Shown here piece by piece: positions 5,667 to 12,671 of a DNA stretch of 14,108 nucleotides (its first letter is position 1; every line of letters begins with the position of its first letter). The DNA lies in contig DATDVC010000008.1 of NCBI GenBank assembly GCA_036517695.1, forward strand, positions 1-14,108, read 5' to 3'. The notes beneath the pieces were generated by a model. That model ran no database searches. It saw nothing but the letters and a program-made list of their open reading frames with translations, and was not told the DNA's origin. Position numbers and translations under genes: made by a program. This DNA is from DATDVC01 sp036517695 (GTDB lineage Bacteria > Patescibacteriota > Minisyncoccia > Phycocordibacterales > WO2-35-19).

Positions 5667-7820
5667 TTACTTCCTCGCTTCAACGATAGAGGTGGCGACG
5701 TTTGGAGGCACGACTGCGTAATGGTCGAATTCAATGTTAGCAGAGCCACGACCTTCGGTTGTAGATCGGAGGGTTGTGATGTAGCCGAAGAGTTCGGAAA
5801 GAGGCACTTTAGCGCGGACTACTTTGTTGCCGGCTCGGTCGTCCATACCCTCGATGAGGCCTCGTTTTGATGAAAGGTAGCCGGTCACGTCGCCCATAAA
5901 TTTCTCCGGCACCACCACCTCAACTTTCATGATGGGCTCCAGGATAACGGGCCTAGCTTTTTTGGCTGCCTCTTGGAATGCCTGGCTTGCCGCTATTTTG
6001 TAAGCGATTTCGGAAGAGTCAACATCGTGGTAAGAACCAAAGAGAAGCTCGCAGGAAATGTCTGTCATTTTGTAGCCAGCGACAATCCCTCTGTCCATCG
6101 CCTCTTTAACGCCCTTTTCAACAGCAGGGATAAATTCTTGAGGGATGACGCCTCCCTTGATGGAGTCGATAAATTCAAAACCTTCTTCACGGTTGACGTT
6201 TTTCTGTTTCTTTGCGCCTTCCACTTCCGGCTCAAGAGGTTTAAGTTTGAGTTTGACGTGGCCGTATTGCCCCTTGCCTCCCGTCTGCTTGATGTATTTT
6301 GTCTCGGCTTCGGCCTCGCCTTGTATGGTTTCTTTGTAAGCCACTTGAGGAGCGCCGACATTGGCCTCAACGCTGAATTCTCTTTTCATACGATCAACAA
6401 GGATTTCGAGGTGAAGTTCGCCCATTCCCATGATAACGGTCTCTCCCGTCTCCGAATCTGACTTGATACGGAAGGTCGGATCTTCATCCGAGAGACGCCT
6501 AAGAGCCATACCCATTTTTTCCTGATCGGCTTTGGTCTTTGGCTCGATTCGCAGGGAAATAACCGGTTCCGGGAACACGATTTCTTCCAAAACTATTGGA
6601 TTGTTTTCGTCAGAAAAAGTGTGAGAAGTTTTTGCGTTTTTAAGTCCGACAGCCGCGGCGATTTCTCCAGCAAAAACTTTCTTTACTTCTTCGCGCTGGT
6701 TTGCCTGAAGACGAACAATTCTGCCCAACCTTTCTCTTTCTCCGGTTGTAGCATTGTAGATGTAAGAGCCGGATTCGATGGTGCCGGAGTAAACACGAAA
6801 GAAGGTAAGTTGTCCGACAAACGGATCTGCCTGCAATTTGAAAGCAAGAGCGGAGAACGGCTCGGAGTCGTTGGGGTGCCTTTCAATCTCCTCGCCTGTT
6901 TTTGGGTCGGTGCCTTTGATGGCTGGGATATCCAGAGGAGAAGGCAGGTAGTCAATAACCGCGTCCAACACAAGCTGAACCCCCTTGTTTTTCAAGGCCG
7001 AACCGCAAAATACCGGGAAAATTTCGTTGGCGACAACAGCTTTTCGTAGGATTTTCTTCAAATCTGCAGATGCGATTTCCTCCCCGGCAAGGTATTTATT
7101 CATCATCTCTTCGTTGTTTTCGACGATTTTTTCTATGAGCTCTCCTCTGTATTTTTCGGCATCGGCGCGAAGATTTTCAGGGAAAGGAATTTCAATGACA
7201 TTGTCGCCGAGCTTCCCTTCAAATCCGTAAGCCTTCATCTCAAGGAGATCTATGACACCTTCGTGCTTGTCCTCTTCTTCTATTGGTATCTGCATCCTAA
7301 TTGCCTTTTTGGAAAGTCTATCCAAGATTGATTTGTAGGATTTTTCAAAGCTGGCGCCTGTTCTGTCAAGCTTGTTTATAAAGCAAAGCCTTGGGACATT
7401 TGCCTCTTCTGCGTATCGCCAGTTAGTTTCCGACTGCGGTTCAACACCTGCCACACCATCAAAAACACAGACAGCGCCATCAAGAACGCGCATGGACCTC
7501 TTTACTTCCACTGTGAAGTCAATGTGTCCCGGGGTATCAATAATATTAAAACGGCACTTGTTCTCAATTTTCTTTCTGTCTTCAGCTGAAAGATATGTTG
7601 GCGCCCAAAAACAGGTGATGGCGGCGGCGGTGATGGTGATGCCTCGCTCCCTCTCCTGCTCCATCCAGTCGGTGGTGGTCTCCCCTTCGTGCACCTCGCC
7701 TATTTTGTGCTGGCTACCGGTGTAATACAAAATGCGCTCGGAGGTTGTGGTCTTCCCTGCGTCAATGTGGGCTATGATTCCAAAATTTCTGACCCTCTCT
7801 AGGGGGTAATCTCGTTGCAT
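5667..7820 (-). CDS. fusA: Translation elongation factor G
   Basis: EF-G is the GTPase that drives ribosomal translocation and, with RRF, ribosome recycling. The 717-residue product has the full domain set. G motifs are clear: AHIDAGKT (17-24), DTPGH (95-99, with the catalytic His at 99) and NKLD (149-152). The switch I region has EQERERGITI (55-64). An insert at about 72-90 (APTYLSAEDRKKIENK) lengthens the loop before the DTPG motif compared with E. coli. Domain IV carries the KGQYGHVKLKLKPLE segment. It is the third gene of the str operon, 34 bases after rpsG. No Shine-Dalgarno site is seen in the A+T-rich gap. The expected next gene, tuf, is missing: the neighbour is the convergent HTH gene. 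Confidence 0.98.
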   Translation of the reverse strand: MQRDYPLERVRNFGIIAHIDAGKTTTSERILYYTGSQHKIGEVHEGETTTDWMEQERERGITITAAAITCFWAPTYLSAEDRKKIENKCRFNIIDTPGHIDFTVEVKRSMRVLDGAVCVFDGVAGVEPQSETNWRYAEEANVPRLCFINKLDRTGASFEKSYKSILDRLSKKAIRMQIPIEEEDKHEGVIDLLEMKAYGFEGKLGDNVIEIPFPENLRADAEKYRGELIEKIVENNEEMMNKYLAGEEIASADLKKILRKAVVANEIFPVFCGSALKNKGVQLVLDAVIDYLPSPLDIPAIKGTDPKTGEEIERHPNDSEPFSALAFKLQADPFVGQLTFFRVYSGTIESGSYIYNATTGERERLGRIVRLQANQREEVKKVFAGEIAAAVGLKNAKTSHTFSDENNPIVLEEIVFPEPVISLRIEPKTKADQEKMGMALRRLSDEDPTFRIKSDSETGETVIMGMGELHLEILVDRMKREFSVEANVGAPQVAYKETIQGEAEAETKYIKQTGGKGQYGHVKLKLKPLEPEVEGAKKQKNVNREEGFEFIDSIKGGVIPQEFIPAVEKGVKEAMDRGIVAGYKMTDISCELLFGSYHDVDSSEIAYKIAASQAFQEAAKKARPVILEPIMKVEVVVPEKFMGDVTGYLSSKRGLIEGMDDRAGNKVVRAKVPLSELFGYITTLRSTTEGRGSANIEFDHYAVVPPNVATSIVEARK

Positions 7821-7854
7821 AAATAAAAAATATCAAATATCGACTAAATTATTA

Positions 7855-8325
7855 CTACCACGTAAAGTGAGCGAAAGCTTTGTTTGACTCGGCCATCTTG
7901 TGGACGTTCTCGCGTTTCTTGATTGCTTCGCCTTCATTTTTGCTTGCCAAAATGATCTCTTCGGAAAGTCTTTCGGCCATCGGCTTGCCTTTTTTGGCTT
8001 TTGCGGCGTCTATGATCCACTTCATTGAAAGATAGGAACGTCTTTCCGGCCTGACTTCTCTTGGCACTTGGTAGTTTGCGCCTCCAACTCTTCGTGATCG
8101 GACTTCCATGGTTGGGCCGGTGTTTTTAAGAGCGGTATCAAAAATTTCCATCGGATCTTCCACCTTTGCTTTTTCTTTTATCAAATCAAAAGCCCCGTAA
8201 ACTATTTTTCTGGCGGCGTTTTTTTTGCCACGTTCCATTACGTAGTTTATAAACTTTCCAACCTTTTGTGAATCGAAAACTACGTCCGGCTTTGCTTTAT
8301 TTCTGTTTTTTACCTTCCCTCTCAT
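7855..8325 (-). CDS. rpsG: 30S ribosomal protein S7
   Basis: The 156-residue length and sequence fit uS7: the N-terminal basic RGKVKNRNKAKPD, the VGKFINYVMERGKKNAARKIVYGAFDLI helix region (positions about 22-49, quoted in parts: KFINYVMERGKK), the EVRSRRVGGANYQVPREVRP segment near 75-94 and the C-terminal NKAFAHFTW. S7 binds the 3' major domain of 16S rRNA and begins assembly of the 30S head. In E. coli it also represses the str operon by binding between rpsL and rpsG; here that gap is only 3 bases (8326-8328), so that site cannot exist in the same form. Confidence 0.97.
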   Translation of the reverse strand: MRGKVKNRNKAKPDVVFDSQKVGKFINYVMERGKKNAARKIVYGAFDLIKEKAKVEDPMEIFDTALKNTGPTMEVRSRRVGGANYQVPREVRPERRSYLSMKWIIDAAKAKKGKPMAERLSEEIILASKNEGEAIKKRENVHKMAESNKAFAHFTW

Positions 8326-8328
8326 ATG

Positions 8329-8739
8329 TTATTTTTTAGGTCTCTTAACCCCGTAGCTTGACCTTGAGGTCATCCTCTTGTCTACGCCAGCGGCGTCAAG
8401 TCTGCCTCTGACGATGGTGTATCTGACTCCGATATCTTTTACTCTGCCACCCCGAAGCATTACTACGGAGTGTTCCTGTAAGTTGTGGCCGACACCGGGG
8501 ATGTAGGCGGTCACTTCCATGCCATTGGTCAAGCGCACCCTCGCGATTTTTCGTATAGCCGAGTTTGGTTTTCTTGGTGTTTTTGTGGTTACTTTGGTGC
8601 AAACCCCTCTTTTAAATGGAGAAGAATAGTAAACCGGCCTGTTTTTTATAGTATTGAAACCGCGCGTCAAAGCCACCGCTTTTGATTTTGATCGGTTGAC
8701 TCGCCTCTTGTTTTTTATCAGTTGGTTTATGGTTGCCAT
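8329..8739 (-). CDS. rpsL: 30S ribosomal protein S12
   Basis: The 136-residue product is uS12, part of the decoding centre. Conserved parts are GVCTKVTTKTPRKPNSA (45-61), PGVGHNLQEHSVV (81-93), RGGRVKD (96-102) and the C-terminal YGVKRPKK. It has a longer N-terminal region than the E. coli protein (K43 of E. coli, counting Met, aligns with residue 56). Two variations fall in the streptomycin-linked loops: residue 56 is Arg rather than Lys, and the Leu-Pro-Gly of KDLPGVRY is shortened to Ile-Gly (KDIGVRY). The start codon is the first base triplet of a perfect 9-base inverted repeat, so initiation may be gated by RNA structure. It begins the rpsL-rpsG-fusA operon. Confidence 0.97.
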   Translation of the reverse strand: MATINQLIKNKRRVNRSKSKAVALTRGFNTIKNRPVYYSSPFKRGVCTKVTTKTPRKPNSAIRKIARVRLTNGMEVTAYIPGVGHNLQEHSVVMLRGGRVKDIGVRYTIVRGRLDAAGVDKRMTSRSSYGVKRPKK

Positions 8740-8783
8740 TCGATGAAACTCATGGCAACCCTGAATAAATTGAAGGGTGCCAT
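8727..8783 (-). CDS. Possible 18-codon upstream reading frame overlapping the rpsL start
   Basis: An ATG at 8783 opens the frame MAPFNLFRVAMSFIEWQP followed by TAA at 8727-8729, ten bases inside rpsL in another frame. Its first bases (TCGAATGGCA) copy the ten bases around the rpsL start. It could be a leader peptide whose translation controls the RNA fold, or merely a by-product of the repeat. There is no clear ribosome binding site. Confidence 0.3.
   Translation of the reverse strand: MAPFNLFRVAMSFIEWQP
8731..8783 (-). promoter_or_regulatory. rpsL leader with two mutually exclusive hairpins
   Basis: On the minus strand three elements lie in order: A = ATGGCACCC (8783-8775), B = GGGTTGCCAT (8761-8752) and C = ATGGCAACC (8739-8731), where C begins with the rpsL start codon. 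B can pair perfectly with C over 9 bases (12-base loop), burying the start codon, or with A over 9 pairs with one bulged U (13-base loop), leaving the start codon free. This is the form of a translational switch. The ligand or trigger is not visible. Confidence 0.5.
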
Positions 8784-8793
8784 TCGACTAACT

Positions 8794-8813
8794 AAAAATC
8801 CCGTTAGGGACGG
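8794..8813 (-). terminator. Weak terminator-like hairpin after the receiver gene
   Basis: The minus strand reads CCGTCCCTAACGGGATTTTT. A 4-base stem (CCGT/ACGG, or the alternative TCCC/GGGA) is followed by five T residues. The stem is short, so it may only partly separate the kinase-receiver unit from the str operon, or act as an attenuator in the rpsL leader. Confidence 0.3.
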
Positions 8814-8847
8814 CTAAATCCTAATACAGTCTGATTTAAAATGCAAA

Positions 8848-9231
8848 TTATTCTCCAAGTATTTCCTTGACCTTCCCGGCTATCTCGTCTGCGTTTACTT
8901 TGGTCTTGATCATGTAAGTAAAGCTCCCTCCCTCCATGGCGTCCGCTATCGGCTCCGCATTTTCAAGCACAGTGAGCATTATCACTTCTGCTGTTTTACC
9001 CCAACTGTCCTGCCTAAGTCTTTTTAGCATATCAATGCCGTTCATTATTGGCATCATGATATCCAACAAAACGATGTCGGGGTGATGTTTTAGGCATTGT
9101 TCAAGCCCCTCTTCCCCGTCCTTGGCCTCGATCACTTCAAAACCGGACATTTTCAACTTGTCTGACAAAACAAACCTCAAATTTTCATCGTCATCGATGA
9201 TGATCACTTTTTTCTTTGCGTTTTCTTGCAT
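8848..9231 (-). CDS. Stand-alone response-regulator receiver (CheY-like, 127 aa)
   Basis: A single receiver domain fills the protein and there is no DNA-binding output domain. The acidic pocket (D13-D15 in IIIDDDE), the phosphoacceptor D57 (in IVLLDIMMP), T87 (in IMLTV) and K109 (in YMIKTK) are all in the expected places. It starts 18 bases after the stop of the histidine kinase and is its likely phosphorylation target. With no output domain it must act by protein contact or pass phosphate on to another protein. No Shine-Dalgarno site is visible before the ATG. Confidence 0.93.
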   Translation of the reverse strand: MQENAKKKVIIIDDDENLRFVLSDKLKMSGFEVIEAKDGEEGLEQCLKHHPDIVLLDIMMPIMNGIDMLKRLRQDSWGKTAEVIMLTVLENAEPIADAMEGGSFTYMIKTKVNADEIAGKVKEILGE

Positions 9232-9249
9232 GTTATTGAAATGTTATTT

Positions 9250-10572
9250 TTAAATTCTAACAGTGAAAGTGCTTCCTTTGCCCACCTCTGAAACAAAGTC
9301 GATGCTTCCACCCATTGCCTCTACTACTGATTTTACCAGATATAATCCAAGACCTGTACCCTGGCTTTCGCTCTCTATCTGCGCGTTGCTTGCTCTAAAG
9401 AGTTTGGTAAAGATCTTATCCCTGTCTTCTTCCGGAATTCCTATGCCGGTGTCGGAAACAACCACAGCCTTTTCGCCAAAAGAATCCTTGAGGCCTATTT
9501 TAATTATACCCATGGGTTTAGTGTATTTTACCGCATTGGATATTATGTTTTGGACCACTATCCTCAAGAGCTTTGGGTCTGCCTCGATGTGCTCGAGACT
9601 GCCATTGTATTCTCGAAGCACATTGAGCTTCTTTGTTTCTATGGCGGTAGAAAGCTCCAAAAGCACGCTGTCTATTATTTGTGGCACGCTCACCTCCTTT
9701 TTTTCTATATTTATTGAACCGATCTCTATTCTGGAAATATTCAAAAGGGTTTCAACTAGCTCTATCATGTTTTCATTAACTTTCTGCACTCTTTCTAGGT
9801 AGTCCCTTTGTTTTTGCGTTATGTCGCCCAAGTTTCCCGCCATTATCGAATCCACATACCATTTGATGGTCGCCGCTGGTGTCCGGAGTTGGTGCGAAGC
9901 GAGAGAAACAAATTCGGTCTTCGCTTTATCCAGCTCCTTCCTCTCGGTGATGTCGAAAATAGTCGCCAGTCCGGGCTTGTCTTTTTTTGCCGACTCGTCC
10001 ATTTTGAAGATTGAAAGAAGCACCCATCTGGTCTTGCCATTTCTGGTCGTCATCCTTATTTCCTCCATGTTTATCGGGACGTTTGACTGATAATAGAGGA
10101 AAAGTTTTTCCGCTTTCTCCTTATCTTCTTTGGCGGTCAGAGAAAACAGGTTGACTCCCTCTATTTCTTTTGGGGTTACTCCAAAAAAGCGCAGAGTCGC
10201 TTTGTTTGGGTCTACCACAATACCTTTTTTGTTTATGGTCATGTATGGCACCGGAGACTCTTCATAGATGCTGTTGAGTTGTTCAAGTGAGACATAAATG
10301 GATTTGGTCATTTCTTCGGCTACCAGCGTGGCGCGGGTCTTGGAAGAAAGCAGCAGGTATATGATGTAGGAAATCAGGACGCTGATCGCAATGCAAAGCA
10401 CCCGCACCGCGTATTCGTTTGCCACATCAATCTCCACTCCCCATATCAAACCGCTGTTGTTTGAAATGTTGTTGTTTATCCAAGTGAAAGAAAAATAAAC
10501 CAGCAAAAACATCACAGCAAGAGAAAGTATTGATGTGAAAGCGTGCTTTATGTTTGTATTTTTTTCTTTCAC
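9250..10572 (-). CDS. PAS-containing sensor histidine kinase
   Basis: The 440-residue protein has two hydrophobic segments (about 11-31 and 54-75) with a short outside loop of roughly 20 residues, a PAS domain (about 95-210), a HisKA dimerisation domain with the phosphorylated H227 in FVSLASHQLRTP, and an HATPase_c domain. The ATP site shows the N box NIISNAVKY (342-350), G1 DTGIGIP (374-380), F box IFTKLFR (387-393) and G2 GTGLGL (405-410). The small outer loop suggests sensing in the membrane or through PAS rather than by an external domain. The start is a GTG (10572); the next Met lies inside the first membrane segment, so GTG is the better choice. It follows the M50 protease gene by 29 bases and precedes its receiver partner. 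Confidence 0.95.
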   Translation of the reverse strand: MKEKNTNIKHAFTSILSLAVMFLLVYFSFTWINNNISNNSGLIWGVEIDVANEYAVRVLCIAISVLISYIIYLLLSSKTRATLVAEEMTKSIYVSLEQLNSIYEESPVPYMTINKKGIVVDPNKATLRFFGVTPKEIEGVNLFSLTAKEDKEKAEKLFLYYQSNVPINMEEIRMTTRNGKTRWVLLSIFKMDESAKKDKPGLATIFDITERKELDKAKTEFVSLASHQLRTPAATIKWYVDSIMAGNLGDITQKQRDYLERVQKVNENMIELVETLLNISRIEIGSINIEKKEVSVPQIIDSVLLELSTAIETKKLNVLREYNGSLEHIEADPKLLRIVVQNIISNAVKYTKPMGIIKIGLKDSFGEKAVVVSDTGIGIPEEDRDKIFTKLFRASNAQIESESQGTGLGLYLVKSVVEAMGGSIDFVSEVGKGSTFTVRI

Positions 10573-10601
10573 GCCGTTGCGATTAGCATTTAAAGTTATA
10601 T

Positions 10602-11213
10602 TTAAATTGTATCAAACTCACCGGTTCCCGCTATTATCAAAAACAAGCTTCGGATAACAGGTATCAAAATCTGCCAAAGGAAAGCGATGAATATAAACAC
10701 CAAAATCAGACCGTAGCTTTCGAGCGCGTAGCGGAATTTCGCTGCAAATTTGGGCAATATGCCAAATAGTATTTTAGAACCATCAAGCGGAGGGATGGGC
10801 ACTAGGTTGAAAATGGCCAGAGTTATATTTACTAAAACAACGAAGCTCACAGGTCCAGCGATCGGTGAAGCCGGACCTACCAGTCGAAGCAACAGACCAA
10901 ACGCGATGGCCAAAATAATGTTTGAAATCGGCCCAGCCGCGGCTACGTAGGCCTCTCCCCATCTTTGGTTTCTCAAGTTGTAGGGGTTGAATGGCACCGG
11001 TTTGGCCCAGCCCACCACAAACCCGCCCAAAAGGTATCCCAAAAGTGGCACCAAAAGCGACCCCACCGGATCGAGGTGTGAAATGGGGTTTAAGGTAAGC
11101 CGGCCTTGGTATTTTGCCGTTGGGTCGCCCAAAGAAAGCGCCGCATAGCCGTGAGAAACTTCGTGCACCACTACCGACATTATTAGGACGATTATGATAA
11201 AAAGAAAATCCAT
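10602..11213 (-). CDS. Small M50-family (site-2-type) membrane metalloprotease
   Basis: The protein cuts substrates within the membrane, by family. The zinc site HEVSH (17-21, counting from the ATG at 11213) lies in the first membrane segment, and the third ligand is D144 in PPLDG (141-145). AAAGPISN (92-99) is the usual family motif. Four or five hydrophobic segments span 203 residues, and there is no PDZ domain, as in the short bacterial and archaeal M50 proteins. A longer frame opens at a GTG (11231), but an extended -10 (TGCTATCAT, 11232-11240) directly abuts that GTG, so the transcript would begin downstream of it. I prefer the ATG, which has AAAAAGG just before it. The neighbouring kinase gene, 29 bases downstream, may be co-transcribed; its substrate is unknown. 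Confidence 0.92.
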   Translation of the reverse strand: MDFLFIIIVLIMSVVVHEVSHGYAALSLGDPTAKYQGRLTLNPISHLDPVGSLLVPLLGYLLGGFVVGWAKPVPFNPYNLRNQRWGEAYVAAAGPISNIILAIAFGLLLRLVGPASPIAGPVSFVVLVNITLAIFNLVPIPPLDGSKILFGILPKFAAKFRYALESYGLILVFIFIAFLWQILIPVIRSLFLIIAGTGEFDTI

Positions 11214-11245
11214 TGCCTTTTTGTATCTCACATGATAGCATGCTA
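11213..11245. promoter_or_regulatory. Overlapping divergent promoters between the M50 gene and rpmB
   Basis: On the plus strand TTGCCT (11213-11218), 17 bases and TAGCAT (11236-11241) form a moderate promoter for rpmB, ending 10 bases before its ATG. On the minus strand the extended -10 TGC-TATCAT (11232-11240) serves the M50 gene. The two -10 boxes overlap within the palindrome TAGCATGCTA (11236-11245), so polymerases at the two promoters should compete. Confidence 0.4.
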
Positions 11246-11251
11246 GCCATT

Positions 11252-11494
11252 ATGGCTAAAGTGTGCGCAATAACAGGCAAATCAACCCTCGTCGGAGGTG
11301 GCTATTCAAACCGCACCCGCGCAACCCAGTTCAACCCGACTGGACTAAAAAGGCGCTATGCAAACATCCAGCGCAAGCGTATTTTTGTGCCTGAAATAAA
11401 CAAAACTCTAATTCTCGACCTCTCCACCAAAGGTATCAAAACCATCCAAAAAAAAGGCGCTTTTAAAGCTCTCAAAGACGCGGGGGTTATATAA
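11252..11494 (+). CDS. rpmB: 50S ribosomal protein L28
   Basis: The 80-residue product starting MAKVCAITGK has the bL28 pattern: a VC..TGK start, an Asn/Arg-rich segment (GGGYSNRTRATQFNP), the RKRIFVPEINKTLILDLSTKGIKTIQKKG core (in parts: RKRIFVPE and LSTKGIKTIQKKG). The frame is open upstream to 11213, but the MAKVC start at 11252 is the natural one for the family. Only one of the usual metal-binding cysteines (in VC) is present. The ATG lies in an inverted repeat, TAGCCAT-T-ATGGCTA (11244-11258). Together with the predicted promoter the leader would be about 4 bases long. It ends one base before the stop of the convergent DUF3467 gene. Confidence 0.93.
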   Translation: MAKVCAITGKSTLVGGGYSNRTRATQFNPTGLKRRYANIQRKRIFVPEINKTLILDLSTKGIKTIQKKGAFKALKDAGVI

Positions 11495-11495
11495 G

Positions 11496-11774
11496 TCACA
11501 TTTCTTCTTCGTCTTCTCGCCGGCTGTTTTTTATGTCTGAAAATTGTATAGGGCTGACTATTTTGTTTTTCCATTCTGTTTTTATTTCCCCAAACTGTTT
11601 TTCGTACTCAAGAATTTTATGAGATAGCATTTGAATCAACCTTTTTGCATGAGCGGGGGTTAAAGCAAAAACAGAAGCAGCATTACCAGACGTTATGGCC
11701 ATAGCAAAAAATTCATCACTAAAAGCAATATTTATATTTTCACAAAATTGTTTAGGGGCTTTGGATAGATCCAT
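11496..11774 (-). CDS. DUF3467-family protein (92 aa)
   Basis: The core (about residues 14-62) has the DUF3467 pattern: short beta strands (INIAFSDEFFAMAITSG), then a TPAHAKRLIQMLSHKILEYE helix (39-58) followed by KQFGEI. The function of the family is unknown. The tail (KNSRREDEEEM) is charged. It is the last gene of the toxin-antitoxin operon, 22 bases after the beta-rich protein, and lacks a visible ribosome binding site. Its stop is one base from the stop of convergent rpmB. Confidence 0.8.
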   Translation of the reverse strand: MDLSKAPKQFCENINIAFSDEFFAMAITSGNAASVFALTPAHAKRLIQMLSHKILEYEKQFGEIKTEWKNKIVSPIQFSDIKNSRREDEEEM

Positions 11775-11796
11775 ATCGTTTGATTTATCTAGTAAA

Positions 11797-12267
11797 TTAT
11801 TTGTCAGAAATGTTTATGTTAATATCTATCGGCACATCAAATATTTGAATAGGGTTTTTGTCACTTTCATCTTTTAATAAATTTACTCTGAAAACATAAG
11901 TACCGCTTGTTGTAGCACTAACCCCATTCACCTTTATGTTCATTCGGAATCTTTTTTTACCGTCTTGAATAGATGTGTTTATGGGAAAATTCATCAAACT
12001 TTTTTCATTTGGATCAATGAGGTCAATTTTTGCAGCAATAGGAAGATCTTTTTCAGCTTTAGATGTATTAGTTCTGCTAAAAAGGATTACTATTTCAAAT
12101 TGAATAGGTAAGGAAATTTTTTCGGGCAATACGTTACTGGTTTTTAATAGTTTTCCGTCAAATTTTAGGTCTTCAAGCAAACTAAATAACGAAATATTGT
12201 TCGTCTGTTTGTCTGTAGAGCTTGAACTACAAGCTATGGCGTAGACTATTTTTGATTCATTTTTCAT
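11797..12267 (-). CDS. Beta-rich protein of unknown function, DUF6941-like (156 aa)
   Basis: The N-terminus IVYAIACSSSS...NNISLFSLLEDL and the later pattern of alternating hydrophobic strands (LPIQFEIVILFSR, AAKIDLIDP, RFRMNIKVNGV, TSGTYVFRVNLLKD) recall DUF6941 proteins, which start with a V.AI.CD-type strand followed by an ISL.GVF-like segment and end with a G.Y.F.V strand; this is a recalled resemblance and uncertain. There is no membrane segment or catalytic motif. The start codon overlaps the antitoxin stop (ATGA, 12264-12267), so the protein is translationally coupled to the antitoxin and probably belongs to its system. Confidence 0.75.
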   Translation of the reverse strand: MKNESKIVYAIACSSSSTDKQTNNISLFSLLEDLKFDGKLLKTSNVLPEKISLPIQFEIVILFSRTNTSKAEKDLPIAAKIDLIDPNEKSLMNFPINTSIQDGKKRFRMNIKVNGVSATTSGTYVFRVNLLKDESDKNPIQIFDVPIDININISDK

Positions 12268-12671
12268 ATTTGTTTCAAGTTTTCTGTTAATGTAGAAGTG
12301 TTGTTTATTTCTAAGACCACAGGGAACATGTTAATGGTTGCAGTATAAGAATTCTGATCAGAACTATAGTTGATAGTTGGATTATAGTTATCATTTATTC
12401 CCGCAAATTTTGGAGGTAAAAGATATGTATTTAGTGCCCCTGCTATTTTTTGTAGGAATGAAAAAGATGGAATTTGTGCACCATTTTCAACACGGGCTAT
12501 GCTAGGCTGTTGGGTGTTAATCATTTTTGCTAACTGTTTCTGCGTCAATCCCTTTTTTATTCTAGCTTCTTCAAGTGCTAGACCAATCTGATGCCCTATA
12601 TCACGCTTAACTTCCAATGCAACGTCAGGGTAATTTTTCTCTATTTCTTTTTTAAGTTCTTTTATACTCAT
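12264..12671 (-). CDS. HigA-type antitoxin with C-terminal extension (135 aa)
   Basis: A Cro/C1-type helix-turn-helix lies at residues 30-86 (LTQKQLAKMINTQQPSIARV), preceded by a helical segment (SIKELKKEIEKNYPDVALEV) usual in HigA-type antitoxins. After the HTH an unusual 49-residue tail (87-135) is rich in Asn, Ser and Thr, with two hydrophobic beta-like patches (SYTATINMF and FPVVLEI). The start at 12671 overlaps the toxin stop as ATGA (12668-12671), and the gene's own stop overlaps the next start the same way. The open frame extends back to 12764, but that would overlap the toxin by almost 100 bases and lacks a family match there, so I reject it. The antitoxin should neutralise the upstream toxin and repress the operon. 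Confidence 0.9.
   Translation of the reverse strand: MSIKELKKEIEKNYPDVALEVKRDIGHQIGLALEEARIKKGLTQKQLAKMINTQQPSIARVENGAQIPSFSFLQKIAGALNTYLLPPKFAGINDNYNPTINYSSDQNSYTATINMFPVVLEINNTSTLTENLKQI

Noticed and set aside
11214..11231. GTG start of the M50 gene at 11231
   Set aside because: It abuts the predicted -10, so it would lie upstream of the transcript start; the ATG at 11213 gives the usual MDFLF-type N-terminus.
11213..11251. Longer rpmB frame starting at 11213
   Set aside because: The family begins with MAKVC-type residues, and the extra segment overlaps the divergent M50 start and both promoters.
11797..12267. Third operon gene as a SecB chaperone
   Set aside because: Length (156) and beta content fit, but none of the SecB sequence signatures (such as the conserved LFPYAR segment) are present, so only the general TAC-like layout is retained as an idea.
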